This document shows, in pieces, positions 22,677 to 34,174 of a stretch of 64,000 nucleotides of DNA. The translations under genes and the position numbers were made by a program. The stretch's first letter is position 1; each line of letters begins with the position of its first letter. This DNA is from Rhodoplanes sp963712435 (GTDB lineage Bacteria > Pseudomonadota > Alphaproteobacteria > Rhizobiales > Xanthobacteraceae). Under the pieces are notes generated by a model that made no database searches, had not been told where the DNA came from, and saw nothing but the letters and a program-made list of their open reading frames with translations. The stretch lies in the NCBI GenBank assembly GCA_963712435.1, contig CAVQIB010000009.1:129633-193632 (forward strand). Reading direction: 5' to 3'.

Positions 22677-24076
22677 TTGGAGCCCCGACGTCGCGACACG
22701 CGCACTGGAACGCCTGAGCCCGCCGGCGGGCTCGGGCAGCGGCACGCGCGATCGTCATCGGGCCCTATCTGCGGGCGCGCGAACCCGGCGCGGAGCGCGA
22801 GCCGCGCGCGGCAGGGCGCAGCGCTCGCCGCAGGCGCGGCTCGACGAGGCGGTCGGCCTCGCGCGCGCCATCGATCTCGACGTCGTCGAACGCGGGCATC
22901 GTCACGCTCGGCGGCGATCCGCCCCGCCACCTATCTCGGCAAGGGCAAGGTCGAGGAGATCGCCGGCCTCGTGAAAAGCCTCGAGGCCGGCCTCGTCGTG
23001 ATCGATTGCGCGCTCTCGCCGGTGCAGCAGCGCAATCTGGAGAAGGCCTGGAACGCCAAGGTCATCGACCGCACCGGGCTGATCCTGGAAATCTTCGGCC
23101 GGCGCGCGCGCACGCGCGAAGGCGCGCTGCAGGTCGAGCTCGCCCATCTCACCTACCAGCAGAGCCGGCTGGTGCGCTCCTGGACCCATCTGGAGCGCCA
23201 GCGCGGCGGCTTCGGCTTTCTCGGCGGCCCCGGCGAGACCCAGATCGAGACCGACCGCCGCCTGATCGACGAGCGCATCGCGCGCATCGAGCGCGAGCTC
23301 GAAGGCGTCAAGCGCACGCGCAAGCTGCACCGCGACGAGCCGCAAGCGCGTGCCGTATCCGATCGTCGCGCTGGTCGGCTACACCAATGCCGGCAAGTCG
23401 ACGCTGTTCAACCGGCTGACCAGCGCCGAGCGTGCTGTCGACCGACATGCTGTTCGCGACGCTCGATCCGACGCTGCGCGCGGTCGAGCTGCCGCACGGC
23501 GCGCGCATCATCCTGTCCGACACGGTCGGCTTCATCTCCGACCTGCCGACCATGCTGGTCGCCGCCTTCCGCGCCACGCTGGAAGAGGTGATCGAGGCCG
23601 ACCTCATCCTGCATGTGCGCGACGTCTCGCACGGCGACACCGAGGCGCAGGCGCACGACGTCGAAGAGGTGCTGCGACGAACTCGGCATCGAGCCCGAGG
23701 ACGGCCGCGCATGATCGAGGTCTGGAACAAGATCGACCGCCTCGATGCGGCGGAGCGCGAGCGCCTCGCCAATCTCGCCGAGCGGCAGCCGCCGGAGCGC
23801 CGGCCGGTGCTGGTGTCGGCCCTGACCGGGGAGGGGATCGATGCGCTCGATCGCCGCGATCGAGGCGCGCCTCGCGCGCTCGCGCGTCACGCTCGACCGT
23901 CGACCTCGATCCGGCCGACGGCGCCGGCGTGAGCTGGCTGCATCGCCACGCCGAGGTGCTCGACAAGGCGACTGACGGAGGACGGCCGGACTCGCGGTGA
24001 CGCGTCCGCGTCGATCCGACCAAGGCCGGGGTCGTGCGCGGCGAAGTTCGGCGCGCGCATCCGCGCCGCGAGTTGA
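22677..24076 (+). CDS. hflX: GTPase HflX (ribosome-associated), frame broken
   Basis: HflX binds 50S subunits and rescues stalled ribosomes. Present are the N-terminal HflX domain (GKVEEIAGLVKSLEAGLVVI, NAKVIDRTGLILEIF, REGALQVELAHLTYQ), the glycine-rich linker GGFGFLGGPGETQIETDRR, and the GTPase core G1 GYTNAGKSTLF, G3 DTVGFISDLP and G4 NKID. The TTG at 22677 directly abuts the inferred hfq stop and is the likely start, though the first 200 bases contain several frame breaks. Further errors are near 22890, 23340, 23430, 23675 and 23850. The stop at 24074-24076 follows FGARIRAAS. Confidence 0.85.
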
Positions 24077-24103
24077 AGCCGTCGCGCGCAATTACCCGCC
24101 GCT

Positions 24104-24928
24104 TCAGGCGCGCTCCGCCTCCTTCGCCTCGTCCCACAGCGCGTCCATCTCGGCGAGCGTCGCCTGCTCGGGCGCTTGCCCCTGCGCCGCGAGCGCGCGC
24201 TCGATCGAGGCGAAGCGCCGCTCGAATTTCACGTTGGTCTCGCGCAAGCGCCGCTTCCGGATCGGCGTCGAGATGGCGGGCGAGGTTGACGACGGCGAAC
24301 AGCAGATCGCCGACTTCCGCCGCCGGCCTCGCGCTTTGTCGCCCGCCTCGATCGCCTGCTTCGATCTCGTCGGTCTCCTCGCGGATCTTGGCGAGCACCG
24401 CCAGCGGATCGTTCCAGTCGAAGCCGACCTGGCCGGCCTTCTCCTGCAGCTTGAGCGCGCGGGTCAGGGCGGGCAGGGCGACCGGCACGCCGGCGAGCGC
24501 ACCCGCTCGCTCGGCCGGCGCGCCGCCGCGCGCCTTGGCGCGTTCGGCCTTCTCCTCGGCCTTGATGCGGTCCCACAGGCCTTCGACCGCCTCGGGCGAA
24601 AGCCCGCGCGCCTCGCCGAACACATGCGGATGCCGGCGGATCAGCTTGGCGGTGATGGCCTCGACCACGTCGCCGAAGTCGAACGCGCCCTGCTCCTCCG
24701 CCATGCGGGCGTGGAACACGACCTGGAGCAGGAGGTCGCCCAGTTCGTCCCGCAGGTCGACGAGATCGCCGCGCGCGATCGCGTCGGCGACCTCGTAGGC
24801 TTCCTCGATCGTGTAGGGCGCGATGCGTCGCGAAGTCCTGCTCGAGGTCCCAGGGGCAGCCGCGTGCCGGGCGTGCGCAGCGCCGCCATGATCTCGATCA
24901 GCCGGGGAATGTCGCGGGAAGGGGTCAT
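24104..24928 (-). CDS. mazG: Nucleoside triphosphate pyrophosphohydrolase MazG, frame broken
   Basis: This all-alpha NTP pyrophosphohydrolase has two MazG repeats. The opening MTPSRDIPRLIEIMAALR precedes a broken stretch whose repaired frame gives the EExxE helix and then LGDLLLQVVFHARMAEEQGAFDF; the second repeat has REETDEIEA and EVGDLLFAVVNLARH. It hydrolyses NTPs and helps remove damaged nucleotides. Its start overlaps the end of the MaoC gene by ATGA, so the two are coupled. Errors cluster near 24245, 24330-24350 and 24820-24865. It ends 28 bases from the hflX stop, tail to tail. Confidence 0.85.
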
Positions 24929-25404
24929 GCCGCTCCCCGGCAGCGCAGGATGTTCATCGCCTTCAGGCCCATCACCACCTCTCCGCTCTGATTGAGAACC
25001 TCGATCTGCGTCCGCACCATGCCGCGATCCGGCTTCGAGCGCGACCGGCTGGCTTCGAGGATGCGCACGCGAATGCGTAATTCGTCGCCGGGACGCACCG
25101 GCTTGTACCAGCGCAGCTCGTCGAGGCCCGGGCTCGCGAGGCTCGCGACCTTTGAGAGGTAGTGGTCGGCATAGAGCCGCATCAGCAGCGCCGAGGTGTG
25201 CCAGCCGCTCGCGATCAGCCCGCCGAACGGGCCGGCCGCCGCCTTCTCGGGGTCGGCGTGCATATCCTGCGGATCGAATCTGCGGCCGAACTCGAGGACC
25301 TCGGTCTCGGTCACGGCGACCGGTCCGTAAACCCCTTCGAAGCCGGGGCGGTAGTCCTCGAAATAGCGGTCGTCAATCGGCGTCGAAAATTCCGACGGGC
25401 TCAT
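24925..25404 (-). CDS. MaoC-family dehydratase
   Basis: This intact 159-residue hot-dog-fold protein contains FDPQDMHADPEKA with the catalytic Asp/His pair (Asp-x-x-x-x-His), then FGGLIASGWHTSALLMRL and KPVRPGDELRIRVRILE. MaoC-like enzymes hydrate enoyl-CoAs; the substrate is unknown. It is coupled to mazG by a 4-base overlap, so the two share a transcript whose promoter should lie in 25405-25722. Confidence 0.85.
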   Translation of the reverse strand: MSPSEFSTPIDDRYFEDYRPGFEGVYGPVAVTETEVLEFGRRFDPQDMHADPEKAAAGPFGGLIASGWHTSALLMRLYADHYLSKVASLASPGLDELRWYKPVRPGDELRIRVRILEASRSRSKPDRGMVRTQIEVLNQSGEVVMGLKAMNILRCRGAA

Positions 25405-25722
25405 TCACGAACTCTCCTCACAGCCAAGGCTTGGACCGGCGACAGGTAAAGCACGCCGGCCGCGCCAGCGGAACTTAAACGGGGATTGGCGGTGGGTGGC
25501 GTCGCGGACAAGAGCGTGGTTCAGGACGGCCTCGCCGGCCGGCCCGGACCCTCGGCCAAAAGTTCGGCCCGCGTGCCGTGATTCGCATAAGAGATATTAT
25601 GGAATATTTATCGCCACCCGGGACGGTGCTGATTTAGCGTTTTCACACAGGCATTTGCGGGCGGAACTGAAGGAAAGCGCCCCGGAAGCGCCGGAAACAT
25701 CGCCGGAATCGTCCGAGGCGTC
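25405..25722. other. Intergenic stretch, probable promoter of the MaoC-mazG operon
   Basis: No gene is seen. The left two-thirds is GC-rich. An AT-rich island around 25585-25612 (agatattatggaatatt) is the only such stretch nearby and may hold a promoter. The minus-strand lipoprotein gene ends at 25723, so transcription from there enters this space. Confidence 0.4.
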
Positions 25723-26100
25723 TCAGCTCGTGCAGGTGCGGTTGGCCGGTGCGTCGGTGCTCGCGCTGTTCCGGCAGACGCAGCGCGGCGGGCGGTCGAG
25801 GACCGAGACGGTGACCGTGGTGATGCGATCCTTCTTGACCAGCAGGTCGCACAGAAGAGCGAGCTGGCCGCCGGGACCCTCGATGTGCAGCTTGTGGGGA
25901 CCGACCTTGGCGCGCAGGATCGCCTGGCCCTTCTTGACGGGGTCGAGCTTTGCGGCGTCGAGCACGAGCGCCGCCGGCGTCTGCGGCGATACGGGAATGG
26001 TCTTTATTTCGAGATAGCCCTCGCCCTGGTTCCGGATGCAGCCGGCGAGCGTCGACCCGGCGAGGCCCGCCGCCAGCACCGCGGCGAGGCAGGCGCGCAT
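25723..26100 (-). CDS. Small lipoprotein of unknown function
   Basis: This 125-residue protein has a signal peptide ending in the lipobox LAGC (Cys 21). The mature part is a short beta-rich domain (YLEIKTIPVSPQTPAALVLD; GQAILRAKVGPHKLHIEG), and the C-terminus has cysteines (RCVCRN, TCTS) that could form disulfides in the periplasm. I recognise no family. It starts 1 base after the stop of the upstream exported protein at 26102, so they form a two-gene operon. Confidence 0.65.
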   Translation of the reverse strand: MRACLAAVLAAGLAGSTLAGCIRNQGEGYLEIKTIPVSPQTPAALVLDAAKLDPVKKGQAILRAKVGPHKLHIEGPGGQLALLCDLLVKKDRITTVTVSVLDRPPRCVCRNSASTDAPANRTCTS

Positions 26101-26101
26101 C

Positions 26102-26764
26102 TCAAACCCCCGGCGGCTTGATCCCGCCGATCAGCGCCTTGAGCTTGTCCGAGGCGTCGCGGATATCCCGGGTGAGACTGCGGATGACGTCGAGCGCCTC
26201 GGTCGCGCGGCGGATCTGCAGCAGCTCGTCGACGAAGTCCTCGCGCGTTTGCAGCGTGCGCAAGAGCTCGGCGAACTCCTTGCGGGCCGTGTCGAGGTCC
26301 TCGTTCGCGCGCTCGGTCTCGCCGATCATCTTGCGCCACTGGCCGAGCAGGAAATCCCTCTCTTCCGGCTTGAAGCGGGCGCCCTGCTCTATCTCTTTGA
26401 CCTTCGTTCGCGCATGCGCGAGCGCCTTCGCGCCGAGCTGCGACACGGGTCCGTTGTCGGACACCGCGCCAAGCATGCCCGCGACGGCGCTGCGCAGCTC
26501 CTCGATTTCCTTGCGCGCTTTCTCCACATCGGTGATGGCGTCGATCGACTTGGCGCCGTCCTCGATTTTCTTGCTGAGCTCGGGATAGCTCTTCTTGAAC
26601 TCCTCGACCTGGCGCGCGAAGTCCTCGACCGGCGCGACCGCGTCGGCGTTGGCGGACCCCGGCTCGGCGGCCTTACCGCCAACCGGCGCGCCGAGCGACA
26701 GCAGCGCCGCAGCGAGGAGCGACAAAACGGGCTTACGAAGGGCTGGCGGAAACAAGCGCGTCAT
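26102..26764 (-). CDS. Exported helical protein of unknown function
   Basis: This 220-residue protein has a signal peptide (VLSLLAAALLSLGAPVGGKAAE). The rest is almost wholly charged and helical with coiled-coil character (EDFARQVEEFKKSYPELSKK; DVEKARKEIEELRSAVAG; RANEDLDTARKEFAELLR). Likely periplasmic. No catalytic motif is seen. It is operonic with the small lipoprotein downstream, so the two may act together in the envelope. Confidence 0.65.
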   Translation of the reverse strand: MTRLFPPALRKPVLSLLAAALLSLGAPVGGKAAEPGSANADAVAPVEDFARQVEEFKKSYPELSKKIEDGAKSIDAITDVEKARKEIEELRSAVAGMLGAVSDNGPVSQLGAKALAHARTKVKEIEQGARFKPEERDFLLGQWRKMIGETERANEDLDTARKEFAELLRTLQTREDFVDELLQIRRATEALDVIRSLTRDIRDASDKLKALIGGIKPPGV

Positions 26765-26874
26765 CGGCGGACCTGCGGTTTTCCGGAAAAAAGTCTCTCA
26801 AGCTTCGGCCCCACTGCGGCGGAAGCGTGGCGCAACGGCCCGCGCAAGCGTCGCAGACTGGGGCACGCGACATT

Positions 26875-28297
26875 TCACGCATTCAACACCCGGCCATAGG
26901 CGTCGAGCACGGCCTCTTTCATCATCTCCGACAGCGTCGGATGCGGGAATATCGTGTGCATCAGCTCTTCCTCGGTGGTCTCGAGGTTCATCGCCACCAC
27001 ATAGCCCTGGATCAATTCGGTCACCTCGGCGCCCACCATATGCGCGCCGAGCAGCTGGCCGGTCTTCTTGTCGAAGATCACCTTGACGAAGCCCTGATCC
27101 TCGCCGAGCGCGATCGCCTTGCCGTTGGCGGCGAACGGAAAGCGCCCGACCCGAATATCGAACCCCTTCTCCTTCGCCGCCGCTTCGGTGAGGCCGACCG
27201 AGGCGATCTGCGGCGAGCAATAGGTGCAGCCCGGGATCATCAGCTTGTTCATGGGGTGCGGGTCGAGCCCCTTGATCGCCTCGATGCAGATGACGCCCTC
27301 GTGCTCGGCCTTGTGCGCGAGCATCGGCGGACCGGCGACGTCGCCGATCGCGTATATGCCGGGCACGTTGGTGCGGCACTGGCCGTCGATCACGATGGTT
27401 CCGCGGTCGGTCTTCACGCCGAGCTTTTCCAGCCCGAGCCCCTCGATATTGCCGACGACGCCGACGGCGGAAATGACGCGGTCGACGGCGAGCGTCTGCG
27501 TGGCCCCCTTGCCGTCGTCGATGGTCGCGCTCACGCCATTCGCCTGCTTGTCGAGCTTGGTCACCTTCGCGCCGGTCATGATCTTGATGCCCTGCTTCTC
27601 GAACTGCTTGCGGGCGAAGGCTGCGATTTCGGCGTCCTCGACGGGCAGGATCTGCGGCAGGATTTCGACCACGGTCACCTCGGCGCCCATGGTGCGGTAG
27701 AACGAGGCGAACTCGATGCCGATCGCGCCGGAGCCGACCACCAGCAGCGACTTCGGCATCGCTTCCGGGAACCATCGCCTCGAAATAGGTCCAGACGAGC
27801 TTGCCGTCCGGCTCGAGGCCCGGCAGCACGCGCGGCCGCGCCCCGGTCGCGATGATGATGTGCTTGGCCGCGTACTGGCCGGGCGCGAGCGCGCCCTTCG
27901 GCGCATCCGCCTTGGCGGGCTTCACCGTGACTTTTCCGGGCGCGTCGATCGACGCCTCGCCCCAGATCACGGCGACCTTGTTCTTCTTCATGAGGAAGCC
28001 GACGCCCTCATTCAGCCGCTTCGACACCGCGCGGGAGCGCTTCACCACGGCGCTCGGGTCGTAACTAAACTTCTCAACCGTCAGTCCGAAATCTTTGGCG
28101 TGCTTGAGATAATTGAATATCTCCGCCGAGCGCAGGAGCGCCTTGGTCGGGATGCAGCCCCAGTTGAGGCAGATGCCGCCGAGATGGTTCTTTTCGATGA
28201 TTGCGGTCTTGTAGCCGAGTTGCGCCGCGCGGATCGCGGTGACATAGCCGCCGGGGCCCGACCCGATGATCAGCACGTCGAAGGAAGTCTCGGGCAT
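26875..28297 (-). CDS. lpdA: Dihydrolipoyl dehydrogenase (E3), one frameshift
   Basis: E3 reoxidises dihydrolipoamide in the pyruvate dehydrogenase complex, passing electrons to NAD. It has the FAD motif IIGSGPGGYVTAIRAAQLG, the redox disulfide GICLNWGCIPTKAL, the NAD motif VVGSGAIGIEFASFY, a second FAD contact GIYAIGDVAGPPMLAHKA and the C-terminal HTIFPHPTLSE with the active-site His and Glu. About 473 residues is normal. A single frame break lies near 27766. It is the last gene of the eno-pdh run; lipA, often the next gene in related genomes, is not here. Confidence 0.92.
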
Positions 28298-28493
28298 CGC
28301 TGTCTCTCAAGCTGTCGTGGAAAGAACGAGTTGGCGTGGCCGGGCGTTCCGACCCGGCACATCGGGGCGTTATTCGGCTGTGCAAAAAAGCGATGTGGTC
28401 ATTCACCGGCCGCGATTGGCAGCGGTTGCTGATGTCGAAAGATCAAGCTCACGCGGGGACAGCACCTCGACGCTCTCGGCGACGCCCTCCGCC

Positions 28494-28790
28494 CTACTCT
28501 CGCGTCTCCAGCGCCTCGACCTTGCGTTCGAGCGCGGAAAGCCTCTCCTCGACTTGCTTGGCGGCGTAGCGGCCGAGAATGCTTTCTCCCTCGAACGCCT
28601 CGCGCTGCGCCTTGACGAGCCTCTCCACGGCGCGCAGCCGGGCGTCCAATCCATCGAAGCGTGAGCCCATTTTGGAACGCATATCGGCAAAGCCCTGCCG
28701 CGTCTCCTCGCGCATCTCGTCAAATCCGCGGCGCGTCTCGTCGCGCATCTCGCGCAGCATCGGGACGATCATGTCGGTCGGGTCAGGCAT
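28494..28790 (-). CDS. Short coiled-coil protein of unknown function
   Basis: This 98-residue intact protein is almost entirely amphipathic helix with repeating 11-residue units (MRDETRRGFDE, MREETRQGFAD) and a C-terminal VEERLSALERKVEALE coiled coil. The composition is not that of a shadow frame. It sits between aceF and lpd on the same strand. It may be structural; there is no evidence that it belongs to the dehydrogenase complex. Confidence 0.6.
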   Translation of the reverse strand: MPDPTDMIVPMLREMRDETRRGFDEMREETRQGFADMRSKMGSRFDGLDARLRAVERLVKAQREAFEGESILGRYAAKQVEERLSALERKVEALETRE

Positions 28791-28850
28791 GGTTCTCGCG
28801 CGGTTCTCCAGGACGCTACGGCCTCGGTCTCCAATATAAGGCGAACGTCC

Positions 28851-30386
28851 TCATACGACCATCAGCACCGGATGCTCGATCAGCGCCTTGAAGGCGGTGA
28901 TGAGTTCGGCGCCGAGCGCGCCGTCGACGGCGCGGTGGTCGGTCGAGAGCGTCGCCTTCATCTGCGTCGCCACCTCGATCTTGCCGGAGCGCACGACCGC
29001 CCTCTCCTCGCCCGCGCCGACCGCAAGAATGGTCGCATGCGGCGGGTTGATCACGGCGGCGAACTCCTCGATCCCGTACATGCCGAGATTGGAGACGACG
29101 CGTCGCGCCGCCCTGATACTCCTCGGGCTTCAGCCGGCGATTGCGCGCGCGGGCGGCGAAATCCTTGATCTCGGCCGAGATCGCCGAAAGCCCCTTCGTG
29201 TCCGCTCGCCGCACGATCGGCGTCATCAGCCCGCCGGGAATGGCGACCGCGACGCCCACATCGGCGTGCTTGTGCTTGAGCATGCCGGCCTCGGTCCAGG
29301 TGACGTTCGCCTCCGGCACGCGCATCAGCGCGAGCGCGAGCGCCTTGATGACGAAGTCGTTGACCGAGAGCTTCCAGGCGGGCTTGCCGTCCTTGTCCTT
29401 GGGCGCGGCGGCGTTGATCTCTTCGCGCGCGCGCAGCAGGCCGTCGATGGTGCAGGTGACGGTGAGGTAGAAATGCGGAATCGTCTGCTTCGCGAGCAAC
29501 CAGGCGCTGCGCGATGATCCGGCGCATCTGGTCGTGCGGCACGAACTCGTAGGCGCCGGGCTCGTAAAGCGCGCGGATGGCTTCGTCCGACGGCGCCAGC
29601 GCCGGCGGCGGGGCTGCGGTCGGAGCGGCAGGCGGCCGCCGACGGAGCGCGCTGCCCCCTGCCCTGTTTCGCCTGCTCGATATCGCGTGCGACGATGCGC
29701 CCGTGCGGGCCCGATCCCTCGAGGCCGGAAAGCTCGATGCCGGCCTCGCGCGCAAGCCGCCGCGCGAGCGGCGAGGAAAAAATCCGCCCGCCGCCGTCGC
29801 CGGCGCGCGCCCCACCCCCATTCGCGCCGGCCGGTCCTGATCCGCCGTCGTGCAGCCCTGCCTTCATCACGGTCCCCGGTGTCTGACCTTGCGCCCCCTC
29901 GCCCGCCGCTCGAGCCCCCTCACCCGGTGCGCCACGCGCCCCGACCTCTCCCCGCTGGGGAGAGGTGGAAATCCCGGTCTGGGGCGAGGAAACGGTCGTG
30001 GAAGCAGATGCGGCCTTCGCAGACGAAGCGCCCTTCGCCTCTCCCCGGTGGGGAGAGGCCGGCGCTCCCGAAGAAGCGCCGGGTGAGGGGGAACCGGCCG
30101 GCGCCGCCTTCGGCGCAGCTTCCGCCGTGGCCGTCACCACCTCGCCTTCCACGGCGAGGACGGCGATCGGCTGATTGACCGGGACGTCATGCGTGCCTTC
30201 GGCGACCAGGATGCGCGCGAGCGTCCCTTCGTCGACCGCCTCGTATTCCATCGTCGCTTTGTCGGTCTCGATCTCGGCGATGATGTCGCCCGAGCGCACC
30301 TTGTCGCCTTCCTTCTTCAGCCACTTGGCGAGGTTGCCCTTTTCCATCGTGGGCGAGAGCGCGGGCATGAGGATATTGATCGGCAT
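28851..30386 (-). CDS. aceF: Pyruvate dehydrogenase complex E2 (dihydrolipoamide acetyltransferase), frame broken
   Basis: The N-terminal lipoyl domain (ILMPALSPTMEKGNLAKWL, with the lipoylated Lys in EIETDKATMEYE) is followed by a long Ala/Pro/Gly-rich linker. Next come the E1/E3-binding domain (SPLARRLAREAGIELSGLEG, GPHGRIVARDI) and the catalytic domain ending STDHRAVDGALGAELITAF, with the His and Asp of the active site. The linker contains a REP pair at 29926-30091 translated in frame. Frame breaks lie near 29640, 29500 and 29104. Only one lipoyl domain is present; PdhB supplies another, as in other Rhizobiales. Confidence 0.9.
29926..30091. repeat. REP-like palindrome pair inside the aceF linker
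   Basis: Two hairpins with 10-bp stems, acctctcccc-gct-ggggagaggt (29944-29966) and gcctctcccc-ggt-ggggagaggc (30037-30059), are flanked by cccctcacccgg (29926-29937) on the left and its reverse complement ccgggtgagggg (30079-30090) on the right. The two units thus point in opposite directions, like a bacterial interspersed mosaic element. Both are read through in the aceF frame and give SPHRGE and SPQRGEVG peptides. Confidence 0.8.
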
Positions 30387-30825
30387 GGCAATGGCTTTCC
30401 GCTGCGCAAGCAGGATCGCGGGACGTCAGCCCTCCGGCTTGGAAGGCGGCGGTTTCGCGCGTTTGCGCCGCGAGGACATCGGCTTCGCGTTGTGACGCGT
30501 CGGCTGCGCTTTCGGGGGAAGTCGCCGCGGCCGAACCCTGTTCCGGCACGACGGTTGCGCCCATCTCGGCGGCGTAGGCCTCCTCGATCTCCGTCAGCGC
30601 CTCGGCCTCGGTGAGATCGGTCTCCATCGAGTAGAGCAGCGCGAGCCGGCGCGTGATGTCGGCGAGCACCTCGCCCCATTGCGCCGGGTCCTTGAAGGCG
30701 TGGCGCGCGGTCACGTAGAGCTCGTCGTCGACCAGGCCGGCGCGCAGAATTTCCACGCCGCCATTGGCGATCGCCTCGTTCGGGATCGCGAGCGCGTCGT
30801 AGATCGGTTGGTCGGATGATGGCAT
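30187..30825 (-). CDS. DUF5076-family protein
   Basis: The first 100-130 residues (QPIYDALAIPNEAIANGGVE, GLVDDELYVTARHAFKDPAQW, WGEVLADITRRLALLYSME) match a small Rhizobiales family that I recall beside pyruvate dehydrogenase genes; its function is unknown. As written the frame does not stop and runs about 200 bases into aceF in another frame, giving an Arg-rich tail that is clearly aceF read out of frame. The true stop is therefore probably near 30390-30430 and lost through an indel. I keep the open frame as seen. Confidence 0.65.
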   Translation of the reverse strand: MPSSDQPIYDALAIPNEAIANGGVEILRAGLVDDELYVTARHAFKDPAQWGEVLADITRRLALLYSMETDLTEAEALTEIEEAYAAEMGATVVPEQGSAAATSPESAADASQREADVLAAQTRETAAFQAGGLTSRDPACAAESHCHADQYPHARALAHDGKGQPRQVAEEGRRQGALGRHHRRDRDRQSDDGIRGGRRRDARAHPGRRRHA

Positions 30826-31009
30826 GAGCGTTACTCACCCGGTTTTAATCGAGCCTTGGATTCCGGCTGCGAGTTGATCTGCCGCGCAATTCCCCCGCCG
30901 ACGCTAGTTTGCATGCATCCTCCCCCGCTGCGCGGCCGCTTGCGGTGGAGGATAGGCGTCGTGGCGCGGGGCTCTCCGCAGAACGTCGGAGTTTCAGATT
31001 GTTCATGCA

Positions 31010-32450
<1,441 letters not shown>

Positions 32451-32618
32451 CGACGTTCCGACCTCGTTTCGCGCGTCCTCGGCTCACGGGACCGCGACGC
32501 GGCGCGTGCATGTCTGCTCGACCGACATTCTCGCATTCCGCGAAGCGGATCATCCGGCGCTCGGGTCGCGATGCGGCAGCGAATCGTCGATCGGCCGACA
32601 GTGTAACTCAGCTGCCGC

Positions 32619-33677
32619 TCAGCGAGCACGTCGGTGTAGAGCTCGGACGGATCCGGCTCCGGATCGTCGGTCGCGAACTCGGCCGCATCATTGACGCGCT
32701 TGCGAACCTCGGCGTCGATCTTCTTCAGTTCGTCCTCGGTCGCCAACTTCTTGGCGAGGATGCGCGCGCGCGCATGCTCGATCGGATCGCGCTCGTACGC
32801 GCACCTTCTCGCACCTCCTCGCGGGTGCGGTACTTCGCCGGGTCGGACATCGAGTGGCCGCGATAGCGATAGGTCTTCATCTCGAGGATGTACGGGCCGT
32901 TGCCCGTCGCGGCACCAGGCGACCGCCCGGTCGCCGGCCGCCTTGCACCGCCCGCACGTCCATGCCGTCGACCTGCTCGCCCGGGATGTTGAACGAGGCG
33001 CCGCGCTTGGAGAGATCGGTCTGCGCGCTCGACGCGCGCGACCGAGGTGCCCATGGCGTAGCGGTTGTTCTCGATGACGTAGACGCACCGGCAGCTTCCA
33101 CAGCGCGGCCATGTTGAAGCTCTCGTAGACCTGGCCCTGGTTGGCCGCGCCGTCGCCGAAATAGGTGAGGCAGACGTTGCCGTTCTCGCGATACTGGTTG
33201 GCGAAGGCGAGGCCGGTGCCGAGCGACACCTGGGCGCCGACGATGCCGTGGCCGCCGTAGAAGTTCTTCTCGCGGCTGAACATGTGCATCGAGCCGCCCT
33301 TGCCCTTGGAATAGCCGCCGCGCGCGCCCGGTCAGCTCGGCCATGACGCCCTTGGGGTCCATGCCGCAGGCCAGCATGTGGCCGTGGTCGCGATAGCCGG
33401 TGATGACCTGGTCGCCCTCGCTGCATCGCCATCTGCATGCCGACGACGACGGCTTCCTGGCCGATATAGAGGTGGCAGAAGCCGCCGATCAGCCCCATGC
33501 CGTACAGCTGGCCCGCCTTCTCCTCGAAGCGGCGGATCAGCAGCATGTCGCGATAGGCCGTGAGGTCGAGTTCCTTGCCCAGCTCTGAAATGCGGACCGG
33601 CATCGACCGGCACGATGGAGGAACGGGCAGGCTGCGCGCGCTCGGGCGGCATCCGCGGCTTTTTTCTGAACGGCCAT
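32619..33677 (-). CDS. pdhA: Pyruvate dehydrogenase E1 alpha, frame broken
   Basis: The start is ATG 33677 (AVQKKAADAARA). The E1-alpha core follows: LTAYRDMLLIRRFEEKAGQL, GFCHLYIGQEAVVVGMQMA, SMHMFSREKNFYGGHGIVGA, the thiamine-diphosphate motif GDGAANQGQVYESFN, and MKTYRYRGHSMSDPAKYRT with the regulated loop. Errors lie near 33613, 33426, 33325, 33090, 33034, 32930 and 32810. The C-terminus ELYTDVLA runs on out of its expected stop; the end is set at the nearest TGA and is uncertain. It heads the pdh genes; tandem repeats lie in its leader at 33748-33802. Confidence 0.88.
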
Positions 33678-33747
33678 GATCATCCTGTCCCGGTCGAACG
33701 ACAATACCCCATAGCCGCAAATCGCGGGGCCGCGAAAGAACGGCCAC

Positions 33748-33802
33748 GGGCCTTAGAGATTATCTCATGTGAGGCCGGGCCTTAGAGACTATCTCATGTG
33801 AG
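33748..33802. repeat. Tandem 29-base repeat with inner palindromes upstream of pdhA
   Basis: Two copies of gggccttagaga.tatctcatgtgag begin at 33748 and 33777 and differ at one base. Each holds an inverted repeat, gagat-t-atctc in the first and gaga-cta-tctc in the second. They lie 70-125 bases upstream of the pdhA start, so they look like paired operator sites on one face of the helix for a regulator of the pdh operon. Chance tandem duplication is the alternative. Confidence 0.6.
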
Positions 33803-33854
33803 CGATGAGCCGTCGCGCGCAAGGGCGACCGCCGCCGCTCGGACCTGCAGCCGA

Positions 33855-34174
33855 TCACCGCGCGCCGGTCAAGATGACAACGTCGCGACGATCGACATAG
33901 TTCAAGCAGCGCGCGCGCCCGCTCTTCCAGGAGGTCGGGATCGAGCCGCTCGGGCTTGAGCAGCGCGACGCGTCGCTGCCATTGTTCGCGCTCCGCCTTG
34001 GCGGCGTCGAGCTCGGCCGTCAGCTCGGCGATCTGTTGGTTCGAGGTCCTTGCGCGCGTTCAGCCCGCGGTCGCCCGTATAGGCATGGACGCCGAAATAG
34101 CCGATCACGATCGCCGCCGTGAGATGCAGGGACAGCGCGGTGACAAACGACCGGAGCCAGGGGCGCGAGACCAT
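33855..34174 (-). CDS. ftsB: FtsB/DivIC-like septum formation protein, frame broken
   Basis: This is a short single-pass membrane protein: SFVTALSLHLTAAIVIGYFG helix, YTGDRGLNARKDL, then a coiled coil (EREQWQRRVALLKPERLDPD after repair) and a C-terminal LLNYVDRRDVVIL. FtsB-type proteins join FtsL and FtsQ in the divisome. Its place between eno and pdhA is the standard order in Rhizobiales. Extra bases near 34045, 33980 and 33903 break the frame. The stop is inferred at 33855. A GTG at 34183 is an alternative start. Confidence 0.75.
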
